Assembly (NCBI GenBank): GCA_016930915.1
Contig: JAFGFU010000029.1
Span: 1-62,520 of the forward strand
Direction: 5' to 3'
From: Campylobacterales bacterium
GTDB lineage: Bacteria > Campylobacterota > Campylobacteria > Campylobacterales > Sulfurospirillaceae
Length of the DNA: 62,520 nt
In this document: one piece after another, positions 8,815 to 17,632 of the stretch
How the letters are laid out: each line of letters begins with the position of its first letter
How positions within the stretch are numbered: position 1 is the first letter of the stretch
Notes under the pieces: model-generated
Database searches by the model: none
What the model saw: the letters and a program-made list of their open reading frames with translations, nothing else
Told to the model about the DNA's origin: nothing
Made by a program: the position numbers and the translations under genes

Positions 8815-9284
8815 TGCGTGGCTAAGCCTTTTTTGTTGTAACCTCCGATAAAAAGTTTTTCTTGCGGATTGAAATGCTCTAAACACGCCTCTTTATCGTA
8901 GAGAATTTCTAAAGGTTTTTTCCCTTTAACATTGATATGCAAAATATACTCAACCCCCTGACTCACCATAGCCAATGATGAAAACTCTTTGCACTCTTTT
9001 TTAACTTTGCTGGGTAAAACGGTATGCTTTTTTAACTCTTTGAGCAAAGCGTCATACTGTTTGGTTGTCGCTTCTAAATGCACTCTGTTTTTTTCGCTGT
9101 ACACTTTTTGAACGAGTAACTCTATCGTTTCATATTTGAAGGTTTGAGGAAGAGAGCTTTGTAAACTTTGCGCCATCAACGATGCGTACATTTCAGGAGT
9201 GAGCGCAAAGGAGAGACTATTTTTCTGAGGAGTTTGCGCATACAAACATCCAACACATATCACCATCCAGACCCAAACTCTCAT
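8811..9284 (-). CDS. secreted protein of unknown function
   Basis: About 157 residues with an N-terminal signal peptide (MRVWVWMVICVGCLYAQ), so probably periplasmic. The mature part has no motif I recognise; it includes a Lys-rich segment and a C-terminal IGGYNKKGL. The ATG at 9284 has AAGGA seven bases upstream; a GTG two codons earlier is less likely. It overlaps the convergent diguanylate cyclase gene at its 3' end. Function unknown. Confidence 0.6.
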   Translation of the reverse strand: MRVWVWMVICVGCLYAQTPQKNSLSFALTPEMYASLMAQSLQSSLPQTFKYETIELLVQKVYSEKNRVHLEATTKQYDALLKELKKHTVLPSKVKKECKEFSSLAMVSQGVEYILHINVKGKKPLEILYDKEACLEHFNPQEKLFIGGYNKKGLATH

Positions 9285-9318
9285 GACCACATCCTTAAAA
9301 AAAATGCGCTATTTTAGC

Positions 9319-9350
9319 CTATTAAATCTTTACATGTAAAGATTTAATAG
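9319..9350. repeat. 32-bp perfect palindrome built on TTTACATGTAAA
   Basis: CTATTAAATC, then TTTACATGTAAA, then GATTTAATAG form one uninterrupted palindrome. It overlaps the stop codon of the following minus-strand gene (9344-9847) and could act as a transcript-end hairpin as well as being a member of the dispersed repeat family. Confidence 0.8.
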
Positions 9351-9847
9351 AGCTTTCCAAATAACTCCAAATGCGTCAGATAAAGCCTGACATCAAACTC
9401 TAATTGATGGTAGCTTGGCTCCATTTTTTCGCACAGGGCGTAAAAAGCTTTATTGTGCTGTTTTTCTTTGAGATGGGCAAGTTCGTGTACGCAAATCATT
9501 TTTAAAAAAGGCTCAGGCGTGCTTTTAAACACGCTAGCCACTCGAATCTCACTTTTGCTACGAAGCCTGCCTCCGTGGTTTTTGATGGTGATGCGATGCA
9601 GACCTAGAGCATCGTTAATGTCGCTAATTTTTCCATCGTAGAGCACTTTGGTTATGGGTTCACTTTTGCGTAAAAAGGCTGTACGAAGTTCCATCACATA
9701 CGCATACAGTGCTTTATCGCTGGTGATGGTATGCGTGGTGGGGTATTTTGCAAGCAGGTATTTTCCCAATTTTTCTTCTTCAATGAGCTGGCGAATCTGC
9801 GCTTTTAAGTGTTCAGGGTAATGGGAAATGTAGGTTAATTTTGGCAT
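9344..9847 (-). CDS. YgjP/WLM-like zinc metallopeptidase (DUF45)
   Basis: 167 residues with the zincin signature VHELAHLKEKQHNKAFY (HELAH, then H seven residues later), preceded by the family pattern SDINDALGLHRITIKNHGG. Such proteins are the M48-like DUF45/YgjP family: small, probably cytosolic, of unclear substrate. The length is below the ~230 typical of YgjP. It follows the CHAD gene directly (one-base gap) and is likely cotranscribed with it. Confidence 0.75.
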   Translation of the reverse strand: MPKLTYISHYPEHLKAQIRQLIEEEKLGKYLLAKYPTTHTITSDKALYAYVMELRTAFLRKSEPITKVLYDGKISDINDALGLHRITIKNHGGRLRSKSEIRVASVFKSTPEPFLKMICVHELAHLKEKQHNKAFYALCEKMEPSYHQLEFDVRLYLTHLELFGKLY

Positions 9848-10726
9848 TTATCTCTTTTTACATGTAAAGATTTTTTGAAGTTTTTGACTCATTTTTTGAA
9901 GCGTCTTAACATTGTCTTTATGAAGACATAAACGCTTATGAGTCTTCAAATCCCTTTCTAACGTGCTAAGCGTAGCATAAAAAAAAGAATCATCTGCTGG
10001 AACATATCGTTGAAGAAGCATACAATAATTATACGTATCTTGTACCAAACCAAACCTATTTTGCATGACTTTACATATTTTAGCGCTCTGCTCTACATGA
10101 GCAAACTCAAGAATATAGCGCAATGTTTTGTAATCAAGGCGTAAAGCATGAAATTTTTTAGACTTGTCATAAACGTCTAGGGAAGAAGAGTTCTTGATAA
10201 TTTTTTTCAGCAATTGCTTGATAATCGTATAGAGTGGCTTGATTAAACTTTGCGTAGAAGAGGCTTTATAAAATGCAGCATCTTTGACATAGTGCTGAAT
10301 ACTTAAAAGATTTTTTTGCCTCCTTGTATCGTCTCCACAAAAAGAGGTATACGCCTCTTCTTTTTCTTGAACTAACCGCTCTTTTAAGGATGCCAAAGCC
10401 TGAAAATCTTCAGGCCTTAGCGGTACTAATGTTTGAAGATACCCTAAAAAGACATCACGCTCACGCATCGCATTGCTCTCTTTTTGTAAGCTTTTTAATG
10501 CCTTGCTTAAAGCTTTGAAATGCGTTTCTTCAATAAATGCCTCAAAACTCTGACATAAAGAGCGCATGGAGCGAATCGCCACACGGTACTGATGTAAAGC
10601 TTCCTCATCGCCAGTTATCATAAAGGTATGTAACTGCGTTTGCATGTTCCCAGAGAGTTGTTCAAATCGAATCTGCAAGAAAGATTGAACACTGTACGCT
10701 CGTAACATTTTTATATACTTTGACAT
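9848..10726 (-). CDS. CHAD domain protein
   Basis: 292 residues, almost entirely helical and rich in Lys/Arg, with the repeated conserved-histidine pattern of CHAD domains (EEALHQYRVAIRSMRSL near residue 40; KFHALRLDYKTLRYILEF near 190). CHAD proteins bind polyphosphate and often sit near polyphosphate or phosphate genes; none is visible here. The final codons read FTCKKR because a TTTACATGTAAA copy overlaps the 3' end. The start has AAAGG upstream, supplied by another copy of the palindrome at 10735-10746. Confidence 0.82.
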   Translation of the reverse strand: MSKYIKMLRAYSVQSFLQIRFEQLSGNMQTQLHTFMITGDEEALHQYRVAIRSMRSLCQSFEAFIEETHFKALSKALKSLQKESNAMRERDVFLGYLQTLVPLRPEDFQALASLKERLVQEKEEAYTSFCGDDTRRQKNLLSIQHYVKDAAFYKASSTQSLIKPLYTIIKQLLKKIIKNSSSLDVYDKSKKFHALRLDYKTLRYILEFAHVEQSAKICKVMQNRFGLVQDTYNYCMLLQRYVPADDSFFYATLSTLERDLKTHKRLCLHKDNVKTLQKMSQKLQKIFTCKKR

Positions 10727-10750
10727 GAGAAACCTTTACATGTAAACATA

Positions 10751-12148
10751 TCAGTCCTTTAAAGGCGCTAACACATACCCAATAATTCCCTCATCAATCC
10801 ATTCTCCACCTGCTACATCTAAAGGATTCAGTGTGTAAAAATGATCCAATCGTCCTTTACCTCGTGATTGCCCTATATGCACGTATCGGTGGAGTGGAAC
10901 GAGTCGTTTATCACTACTGGTATCAGGAAAAACATACCCACAAATTCCTTCAAATATATACCCTTTATCACCATTTTTAAGCTCACTCCATTTCGTGCTA
11001 TACAGATGATCTCCCTCTTGCTCACTGTAATAGCGATACAATGGAATAGAATGAGGCACTTTTAAATCATAAATTAAACACTCAATGCGTTCAAAACTGT
11101 AATTGCCATTGCCAAATTTAAGTTCATTCCAATTCATCGTATAAAAATGGTCATCCATGTAAGGCGAAAAATAACGATAGAGTGGTTTTGGGGCATCGAC
11201 CATTGAAAATTGATTCTCTTGAAGATAACGATCTATAGCAAGAAAGAGTGCTTCTTTTTTACTTGCATACACAGCATCATCAGGAATAAGCTCTGCAATC
11301 GAGATTAAAGAGCCTTTTGCCATATCGACTAAGGTCATATTCTCATCGTTGAGGCTGTTTTGCCATGCGGAAAAATCGCTCTTAAGTTCACTGCTTGCCT
11401 TTGTATAATCAAACGAATCAATCATACATTTAGAAGGATCACCTCCAATGGTTTCAATATTGACGGTTAATTCTTTATTTTTTGAGACAACACTCTCATC
11501 ATAACTCATCTCGGAAGAGACATTGACAATTTTTTTAACCGATGCTTTCACACCCACCTCAATCGAGTACTCTTTACGCTCATCTTCCACGATAGAACGG
11601 CACAAAACCTCCAATCGTCCCCCTAAGGTAATGTTGCTCATCAAGTGTGTACCATAGAGACGAATCAGCGTTTCGCACGATTTACTCTGCACATCTTCTA
11701 AAAACTGCGCTTTGACATAGGGTTTTAAATCATTGGCATCAACAACCAAAGAGAGACTTGCTTTACGCATAATGAGGAAAAAACTACCAAAAGAGTATTT
11801 GGAAGAGCACGCATTGGCATAATCAAATTTTAAAGACAATGCGCCTGAGAAGACTTTTTTATAAGATGCGTCTACCGCCAATTTTGCGGTAAGTTTGGAG
11901 CAATACTCCATAGCATTTTCAGCCGCCACTACTTTGGTATCTGAACTCGTTCCAACTTTTCGCTCAAATCGATCTGGCTTTGCTTCCAACAAACGAGGCA
12001 TATCAATCACATTGGCACGCACACCATTGGGATGACAATAAAGCCCTGTCACATCATAACCATAACCCAAAAAAGCTGTCTCAACAAGCTTAGAAGCATT
12101 AGGTAAAACCATATTTCTGCTTGCAACGGTTTGTAAAACTTCACCCAT
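10751..12148 (-). CDS. MACPF (perforin-fold) protein with three C-terminal repeats
   Basis: About 465 residues. Residues 165-177 read YGTHLMSNITLGG, an exact match to the MACPF signature (Y-G-T-H-x7-G-G). GYGYDVTG near residue 28 is a common opening of bacterial MACPF proteins. MACPF domains oligomerise into membrane pores. The C-terminus has three related units starting near 322, 369 and 418, each P-L-(Y/H)-R-Y then D-H-(F/L)-Y-(S/T), like the DUF5648/lectin-like repeats seen in secreted proteins. There is no signal peptide. The ATG at 12148 has AGGAG seven bases upstream; the longer ATG at 12169 overlaps nothing useful. It stands alone with no obvious immunity gene. Target (host, prey or self) is unknown. 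Confidence 0.85.
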   Translation of the reverse strand: MGEVLQTVASRNMVLPNASKLVETAFLGYGYDVTGLYCHPNGVRANVIDMPRLLEAKPDRFERKVGTSSDTKVVAAENAMEYCSKLTAKLAVDASYKKVFSGALSLKFDYANACSSKYSFGSFFLIMRKASLSLVVDANDLKPYVKAQFLEDVQSKSCETLIRLYGTHLMSNITLGGRLEVLCRSIVEDERKEYSIEVGVKASVKKIVNVSSEMSYDESVVSKNKELTVNIETIGGDPSKCMIDSFDYTKASSELKSDFSAWQNSLNDENMTLVDMAKGSLISIAELIPDDAVYASKKEALFLAIDRYLQENQFSMVDAPKPLYRYFSPYMDDHFYTMNWNELKFGNGNYSFERIECLIYDLKVPHSIPLYRYYSEQEGDHLYSTKWSELKNGDKGYIFEGICGYVFPDTSSDKRLVPLHRYVHIGQSRGKGRLDHFYTLNPLDVAGGEWIDEGIIGYVLAPLKD

Positions 12149-12288
12149 CTTGCCACTCCTTTTTCTCAAGTTTTTTCTATGAATGCCTATAAAAATTGTA
12201 GTCTTTTAGGATTAATTAAAGATTAGTATTAACCCTTTGTATAAAAAGGTGCGTTATAATTTCGAAGATATCGCTACAAAGGTTTTAC

Positions 12289-13452
12289 ATGCATCAAAAA
12301 ATGGATACCATGCTTAAAGATTTAAGCGCTTTGGAGAGTAAAGAGGAGAACTGTGCGCTCGTTTATGCCAAATTGATTGCCCTTCCAGCCCTTGCCTATC
12401 TCTATTTTCTTTTAGGCTATGTGGGAATTTTGCATTTTGCTGTGGGAACGCATAGCATTGTGCTCATTGGGCTTATTTTCATTGTCGCTTTGGTCTTTGC
12501 CAAACACAATGGCGAGTTTGGGATGTGCCAATTTAAACGCCTCAAAACAAGTTTCCAAACGGAGCTCAACAATTACATCCATAAAAATCTTATGCGCATT
12601 GGTGAAATCGAAAAATCCAATGCCAACTTTGATAGTTTTATGGACGATTATGCCAAAAACATCCGCAATGACAACTACGCTTCCATCGCCGCTGGGGTTT
12701 TCCCAACGATGGGTATTTTAGGAACATTTATCTCGATTGCACTTACCTTACCCGATTTTTCCTCGCAAACTTCTAGTGCGCTAGAGCAGGAAATTTCCGT
12801 GCTTTTAAGCGGTGTGGGAACGGCGTTTTACGTCTCTATTTATGGTATTTTGCTCTCATTGTGGTGGCTCTTTTTTGAAAAGAGAGGTTTGAGCCGTTTT
12901 GATAGAGAGGTACAACACATCAAGGGCTCTACTGCGTCACTCTTTTGGACAAAAGAGGAGATAGAACAAGCCTACCTCAAAGAGAATTTACAGCACTTTG
13001 AACACATTGGCAGCATGTTTGAACGCCTAAGCTCCAGTGACTTTTTTGAGCGCTTGGGTCATACCATCGAGGGTAAATTTAGCTTGTTTGATGAGATGCT
13101 CAAACTTGAAGGCGAAGCGGTTAAAAAGAGTGCAGAGCATTTTAAAACAGGGATGGAAACCCTAGCACGTGCCAGTGAGAAACAGCGTAATTTAGTCCAA
13201 CTGCACGATGAAATGCTCGTCAAACTCGACACCTTCAACGCCAACACCACAACTTTACATGTAAAGATGCAAGAAGCAAACGAAGAGATTTTAGCCACCC
13301 AGCAAGAGCTCCTTCGCTCCTTAAAAGAGAGTGCGCTCACTCGTGTAGAAACCGAACCCAATCTTGAAGTCGAATCGCTCAAAGAGAGTTTAAAAATCAT
13401 TGATGCGGAGACGGAGGAGATTATTCATAAAATGGATGCGCTACGCTCATGA
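12289..13452 (+). CDS. MotA/TolQ/ExbB-family proton-channel protein (ZorA-like)
   Basis: 387 residues. Hydrophobic segments lie at about 28-50, 55-72, 132-154 and 172-197. The channel signature is in YASIAAGVFPTMGILGTFISIALTL and VLLSGVGTAFYVSIYGILL. About 190 C-terminal residues are helical/coiled coil. It overlaps the OmpA-family partner by four bases. In this superfamily such a five-subunit channel pairs with a MotB/TolR-like protein to couple proton flow to work at the cell wall. The arrangement resembles ZorA of Zorya defence, but the downstream Zorya effectors are missing here. The start is supported by AAAGG upstream. Confidence 0.8.
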   Translation: MHQKMDTMLKDLSALESKEENCALVYAKLIALPALAYLYFLLGYVGILHFAVGTHSIVLIGLIFIVALVFAKHNGEFGMCQFKRLKTSFQTELNNYIHKNLMRIGEIEKSNANFDSFMDDYAKNIRNDNYASIAAGVFPTMGILGTFISIALTLPDFSSQTSSALEQEISVLLSGVGTAFYVSIYGILLSLWWLFFEKRGLSRFDREVQHIKGSTASLFWTKEEIEQAYLKENLQHFEHIGSMFERLSSSDFFERLGHTIEGKFSLFDEMLKLEGEAVKKSAEHFKTGMETLARASEKQRNLVQLHDEMLVKLDTFNANTTTLHVKMQEANEEILATQQELLRSLKESALTRVETEPNLEVESLKESLKIIDAETEEIIHKMDALRS

Positions 13453-14606
13453 GACAACTTCATTCCAAAAGCAGTGACCAAACCTTTTGGGTTTCGTACG
13501 CAGATTTGATGGCGGGGTTGTTGTTTGTTTTTATTTTGCTTATTGGGGCGATTATTATTAAATACGTCTATGCTCAGAGTGATTTAAGTGCCATTAAAAC
13601 TGACCTTGACGCACAGAAAAAAGCCTTAGTCATGAGCGAAGAAGAACTCGCCAAAAAGAAACGAGATGTCGCACGTATCAGCGATAAACTCATTGCCGCA
13701 GAGCAGAAAACCTTGGAACTCACGACGCTTCAAGCCCGTTTGCAAGAGGAGCTCTCAAAGCTTAAAAGCGAGGCTGCCATCTCTGCAGAATCTTTGCTTG
13801 CCGCACGTGCACTTTTAGCCAAAAAAGGCAAAGCTCTTGAGGAAAATGATGCGAAGTTAGAGCTGAGTGCTAAAGAGATTGAGAGCCTTAAACGCCTTCT
13901 TTTAGACGCCGAAAATGAGCAAGATGAGAGCAAAGGTGCTTTGATGGTCTCACAAAATGAACTAAGCGCTCTTGGAAACACGCTTAAACTCAAAGAAGGA
14001 GAACTTGCCCTTCTTTCTCAAAAACTCTTAGAAAAAAGCTCTGCACATCAACGTTTGGTAGAGGATTTGAATATCACCAAAGTGCGCATTAAAAACCTCA
14101 CAAGGATTCGCATTAAAGTGGTGCAAGAGTTAAAATCAAAATTGGGGCAAAAAATCAACATTGACCCCAACAGCGGTGCGATTCGTCTGCCATCGGGCAT
14201 TTTGTTTGATGTAGGCTCGTATGAGCTTAAACCTGAGGCGAAAAAACAACTTAAAGAGACACTGCAACCTTACTTAGAAGTGCTTTTAAACGATGCGGAT
14301 ATCAGAGATAACATTGACCACATTATGATTGAGGGGCATACCGATTCGGATGGAAGCTACATGAACAATCTTGATTTATCGCAGAAAAGAGCGTATGCGG
14401 TGATGGCGTTTATCTACTCATGGGATGAGAGCAAAAATGCTCTTTTACAACGCTACATCAGTGCGATTGGACGCTCTTATAGCGATAGAATCTTTAAAAA
14501 TGGGATGGAAGATAAAAACGCTTCACGCCGTATTGAGATTAAATTTAGCCTCTCCAACAAAAAAGCGATTCAAGAGATAGAAACTTTTTTAGAGCGCAAA
14601 GAGTAA
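13449..14606 (+). CDS. MotB/OmpA-family peptidoglycan-binding partner (ZorB-like)
   Basis: 385 residues. A single N-terminal membrane helix (17-38) carries the MotB-type proton-binding aspartate in WVSYADLMAGLLFVF. Residues ~45-220 form a very long coiled coil. An OmpA C-terminal domain at ~245-375 has GILFDVGSYELKPEA, IEGHTDSDG and NASRRIEIKF, the peptidoglycan-binding pattern. The ATGA overlap with the channel gene implies a two-protein inner-membrane machine reaching the cell wall. The coiled coil is longer than in MotB or ZorB as I know them, so the channel-to-wall distance may be larger. Confidence 0.82.
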   Translation: MRQLHSKSSDQTFWVSYADLMAGLLFVFILLIGAIIIKYVYAQSDLSAIKTDLDAQKKALVMSEEELAKKKRDVARISDKLIAAEQKTLELTTLQARLQEELSKLKSEAAISAESLLAARALLAKKGKALEENDAKLELSAKEIESLKRLLLDAENEQDESKGALMVSQNELSALGNTLKLKEGELALLSQKLLEKSSAHQRLVEDLNITKVRIKNLTRIRIKVVQELKSKLGQKINIDPNSGAIRLPSGILFDVGSYELKPEAKKQLKETLQPYLEVLLNDADIRDNIDHIMIEGHTDSDGSYMNNLDLSQKRAYAVMAFIYSWDESKNALLQRYISAIGRSYSDRIFKNGMEDKNASRRIEIKFSLSNKKAIQEIETFLERKE

Positions 14607-14625
14607 GAGGGCTTTAATGCCCTCT
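14606..14625. terminator. bidirectional hairpin between convergent genes
   Basis: AGAGGGC, six-base loop, GCCCTCT: a 7-bp perfect GC-rich stem overlapping the ends of both convergent genes. There is no long T-run, so its strength as a terminator is uncertain. Confidence 0.45.
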
Positions 14626-15147
14626 GTACCTTTCATCATATCCTTCGTCTTGGTACTTTCGATGCTCAGGATAGCGTCTTTGCTGTTCTTGGTAGGTTTG
14701 AGGAATGTAAATCTCCTCTCTTTTAATCACCACGCCTCTATCTTCGTAACGCTCATACCGTCTTCGATCACTGCGGTAGTCATCACGCAAATCATGCGTA
14801 TGACGAAGCGCCTCATATCCGTGAGAATGAGGGTCAATCCCTGAGAGAAGTGCAATCTCACGCCATGAGGTATTTTGACGATAAATACGCAAAACATGCT
14901 CATACGATTTGCCTGAGAGTTCGGCTAATCTAAAAATCATGTAGGCATCGGAGGGTTCACGTACACTGTCTAACAAAAAGACCACATGCGATTCTCTCAC
15001 CCTAAAGCGCTCCACTAAGGCGTAACGATACCCATAAGGGTCGTCATGGTAGCGATTGTTTAAGCTGTAACGCCACTCAAAATCCACCCCTGCACAAAGC
15101 AGTAAAGGCAGTGCGAGGAAGATGCTTATCCATAGTTTTGTTTTCAT
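14614..15147 (-). CDS. secreted Arg/Tyr-rich protein of unknown function
   Basis: 177 residues with a signal peptide (KTKLWISIFLALPLLLCAG). The mature N-terminal half may be folded (LLDSVREPSDAYMIFRLAEL; SGKSYEHVLRIYRQNTSWREIALLSGI suggests a helical domain). The last ~60 residues are unusually rich in Arg, Tyr, Asp, Glu and His (DDYRSDRRRYERYEDRG) and look disordered and highly charged. Likely periplasmic; I do not recognise the family. It is convergent with the MotB-like gene. Confidence 0.6.
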   Translation of the reverse strand: MKTKLWISIFLALPLLLCAGVDFEWRYSLNNRYHDDPYGYRYALVERFRVRESHVVFLLDSVREPSDAYMIFRLAELSGKSYEHVLRIYRQNTSWREIALLSGIDPHSHGYEALRHTHDLRDDYRSDRRRYERYEDRGVVIKREEIYIPQTYQEQQRRYPEHRKYQDEGYDERYRGH

Positions 15148-15240
15148 TGTTTTACTCCATTGTCATTCAAAAGCGAATGATAGCTTATTTCTTCTTTGTA
15201 TGTTACAATAAAGCTACCATCCCTAAAGAGAGTAAAACCG

Positions 15241-16308
15241 ATGAAAAACAACACCTTTTTAATGTGGCTCAGTGTAGGAATCCTAGGCGTTCTTTTATGG
15301 CTTTTTGCTCCGTTTTTAAAAAGCTTAGGTGTCGCACTCCTGCTTGCGCTGACCATGGCACCGCTTCAGCGACTTCTTTTTAAGGCACTCTTCCAAAAAA
15401 GTACCTTATCAAGCACCAAAAAAGATTTTATCAGTGCTGCTTTCATGACGCTTATCCTGTCGTTGATGATTTTTTTACCCCTCAGCCTCTTTTTCTTTCA
15501 GCTCTTTAAACACCCCACGACCATCATTGAGACGATTCGCTCTTTTGATAGCCAAATCCATCTGGATATCTCCCTCTTGCCAACCTATTTGGCATGGGCA
15601 AAAGAACCTTTTGAGACACTTATAATGCTTTCAAATATGCACAAAGATGAGATTATAGCCCTGCTTTCTAAGTGGTTAAGCAGTGGACTAAAGACCTTTT
15701 TGGGGATGCTCAGTGAAATGGTGATGATTGTCATCTTTTTCTTCTTTTTTAACCTCTATGGGCGTTCTTTGTTTCTCTTTTTAATGCCCATTATTCCCCT
15801 TGCTCGCACCATCAAACGCCAATTTATCTCGGAGATGAGCATTACCCTTTCGGTTGTCTTTTACACCCTTTTAGGAGTCATCGTAACGCAAGGCTTGGCG
15901 TTTGGTATCTTCATCGCTTTTTTTGAGGGCTATAACGCCCCTTTACTGGGCTTTTTAGCAGGCATAAGCTCGGTCATTCCCATTGTAGGAACAGCGCTTG
16001 TCTGGATACCTGTGGCGATGAGTGAGTATTGGCAAGGCGAGGTGATGAACGCTGTGGTTATCGCTATTTATTCGTGGGCAATGATGGCGTTTTTTATTGA
16101 TAACATCGTCAAACTGCTTATCTTAAACTATGTCAATCGCTCCATGAACGCAGGCGAAGTGCGCACCAATGAGTTTATTATTTTCTTCTCGATTGTCGCA
16201 GGACTTGGCGCCTTTGGTTTTTGGGGATTTATTATCGGACCTGCTTTGGTTGCGCTCTCCATCAGTGTTTTAAAAACCCTCCGAAAACTCCCTAAACGAA
16301 GAGCCTAG
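15241..16308 (+). CDS. AI-2E family transporter (PerM-like permease)
   Basis: About 355 residues with eight or so membrane helices and the family end GLGAFGFWGFIIGPALVALSISVLKTL. Central LGVIVTQGLAFGIFIAFFEGYNAPLLGFLAGISSVIPIVGTALVWIP is characteristic of the family, whose members export small molecules or act as Na/H exchangers; substrate cannot be assigned. I start at the ATG at 15241 (MKNNTFLMW), preceded by AGAG, rather than 15 codons upstream. Confidence 0.85.
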   Translation: MKNNTFLMWLSVGILGVLLWLFAPFLKSLGVALLLALTMAPLQRLLFKALFQKSTLSSTKKDFISAAFMTLILSLMIFLPLSLFFFQLFKHPTTIIETIRSFDSQIHLDISLLPTYLAWAKEPFETLIMLSNMHKDEIIALLSKWLSSGLKTFLGMLSEMVMIVIFFFFFNLYGRSLFLFLMPIIPLARTIKRQFISEMSITLSVVFYTLLGVIVTQGLAFGIFIAFFEGYNAPLLGFLAGISSVIPIVGTALVWIPVAMSEYWQGEVMNAVVIAIYSWAMMAFFIDNIVKLLILNYVNRSMNAGEVRTNEFIIFFSIVAGLGAFGFWGFIIGPALVALSISVLKTLRKLPKRRA

Positions 16309-16311
16309 AAA

Positions 16312-16346
16312 ATTACATGTAAAGCCTTTTGGACTTTACATGTAAA
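16312..16346. repeat. tandem pair of the TTACATGTAA palindrome between convergent genes
   Basis: Two copies (16312-16323 and 16335-16346) 23 bp apart, separated by GCCTTTTGGAC. Because each unit is itself palindromic, the pair can also fold as one long hairpin. It fills most of the gap between the convergent permease and DUF4857-type genes and may serve as their terminator. Confidence 0.75.
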
Positions 16347-16357
16347 GAGGGTATTTT

Positions 16358-17632
16358 TTATCTCCCTTTGTGTGGAGCGTATTTGCTGACATCGCCAAAG
16401 AGCACAATGGCAACCAAAGCTGGAAGACCAAAAAGCGCAATGAGTAAAGCAGAGAGGGCATTGAACACTTTGTACATCAAGCGGGTATAGCACAGGTAGC
16501 CTAAGAGCGCAAAGAGCATCCCTATCACCATAAAGAGCTTATCCTCAGCCATACGCATATCAAAGACGATGCCACTCTCAAAGCTTGAAAACTGTTTTAA
16601 ACGCAGAGGCGTTAAAAAAGAGAGTCCTTTTTCATTGAGCGCTAAGGTCTCCACAATGTTTTTGGGAAAGCTTTGTTCGTTTACATGTAAAGGTTCAAAA
16701 TGCGTGTTGGTGGCAACATACTTCACAGGAACATTTTTATCGCTAATATCCGTTTGAATGATACTCTGATAGAGCGGGCTCATACGAATCACCACAGCGT
16801 GTTTGTGCGGGTCAAACTGAAAAAGTGGCAAGGCAATCAACTCTTGTTTGTACGTGTAGAGATAGACCTTTGAAGCCGTTACAATTAACCCATAATAGAG
16901 CTTTCTAGGATTCTCCTCTAAGGTCATGTAAAGCGGTTTTTCAGGAAGGCTTATCTGCATAGTGCGCACCAAAGGCTCATTTTTGAGCATTTTGAGATGA
17001 AAAAGGGCGTTATTTGCATCCACAAGCATCATCCCCTCATCAAAAGATTTTAGAGGGGTTGGATTGGTAGCAACAGAGACGATGGGGAAAACAAGCCCTG
17101 CATCTTTTAACGCTTTGGTAAATTTCAAGGACTTTGCTTCATCCACCACACCATCACTCATGGTGATAAATTCAAGCCCTTTTTCTTTAAAAATCACCAC
17201 ATCTTTAGGCACAGGAAACTGCGTTCCAAAAGGGGTATTTTCAAATAAAATCTGCAAAGGCAAAGGTTTTGAAAAAACGTAACGAGGTGAGAGTTGCATC
17301 CGTTGGGAGTTGCGCTTTGCCTCTTCATAACTAAAGGTTTGATTTTCTACATGTAAAGGAAAACCGCCCCATTTATTGACATTGCTAGAGAAGATAAAGG
17401 GCATATTTTTATGCGCCTCTGCTTTGTCTATGCGTTCGCCTTTTTCTGTTTTAAACAGCATCTCATCAGGCCCATTTTCCCAAATAATAAACGACTTCAA
17501 CAAAGGACTAAAATCCCCGCTTAAACTAAAACGATCCACCCGTGTCGCACGGTTATAGACGTTAGGAATAAACCACGCAAGTACGACAATGACTAGAAAA
17601 AAAACAGCTAATTTTGGAAGACTAACTCTCAT
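16358..17632 (-). CDS. membrane-anchored protein of ABC locus (DUF4857-like)
   Basis: 424 residues. An N-terminal membrane anchor (LAVFFLVIVVLAWFIPNVY), about 330 extracytoplasmic residues rich in beta strands, then two or three hydrophobic segments at the C-terminus (KLFMVIGMLFALLGYLCY; NALSALLIALFGLPALVAIVLFG). It resembles the DUF4857 proteins that accompany ABC transporters; I am moderately sure of the family. Its start overlaps the permease gene stop (ATGA), so it is the last gene of the minus-strand locus beginning with the ECF sigma factor. It probably forms part of the transporter on the periplasmic side. Confidence 0.65.
   Translation of the reverse strand: MRVSLPKLAVFFLVIVVLAWFIPNVYNRATRVDRFSLSGDFSPLLKSFIIWENGPDEMLFKTEKGERIDKAEAHKNMPFIFSSNVNKWGGFPLHVENQTFSYEEAKRNSQRMQLSPRYVFSKPLPLQILFENTPFGTQFPVPKDVVIFKEKGLEFITMSDGVVDEAKSLKFTKALKDAGLVFPIVSVATNPTPLKSFDEGMMLVDANNALFHLKMLKNEPLVRTMQISLPEKPLYMTLEENPRKLYYGLIVTASKVYLYTYKQELIALPLFQFDPHKHAVVIRMSPLYQSIIQTDISDKNVPVKYVATNTHFEPLHVNEQSFPKNIVETLALNEKGLSFLTPLRLKQFSSFESGIVFDMRMAEDKLFMVIGMLFALLGYLCYTRLMYKVFNALSALLIALFGLPALVAIVLFGDVSKYAPHKGR

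Noticed and set aside
13711-13730. Sigma-54-like GGAAC-N7-GC inside the MotB-like gene
   Set aside because: It is internal to a coding region with no gene start downstream, so a chance match is more likely.
12289-14606. Zorya defence system
   Set aside because: Only ZorA/B-like proteins are present. The gene downstream is a convergent secreted protein and no ZorC/D/E-like gene is in reach.
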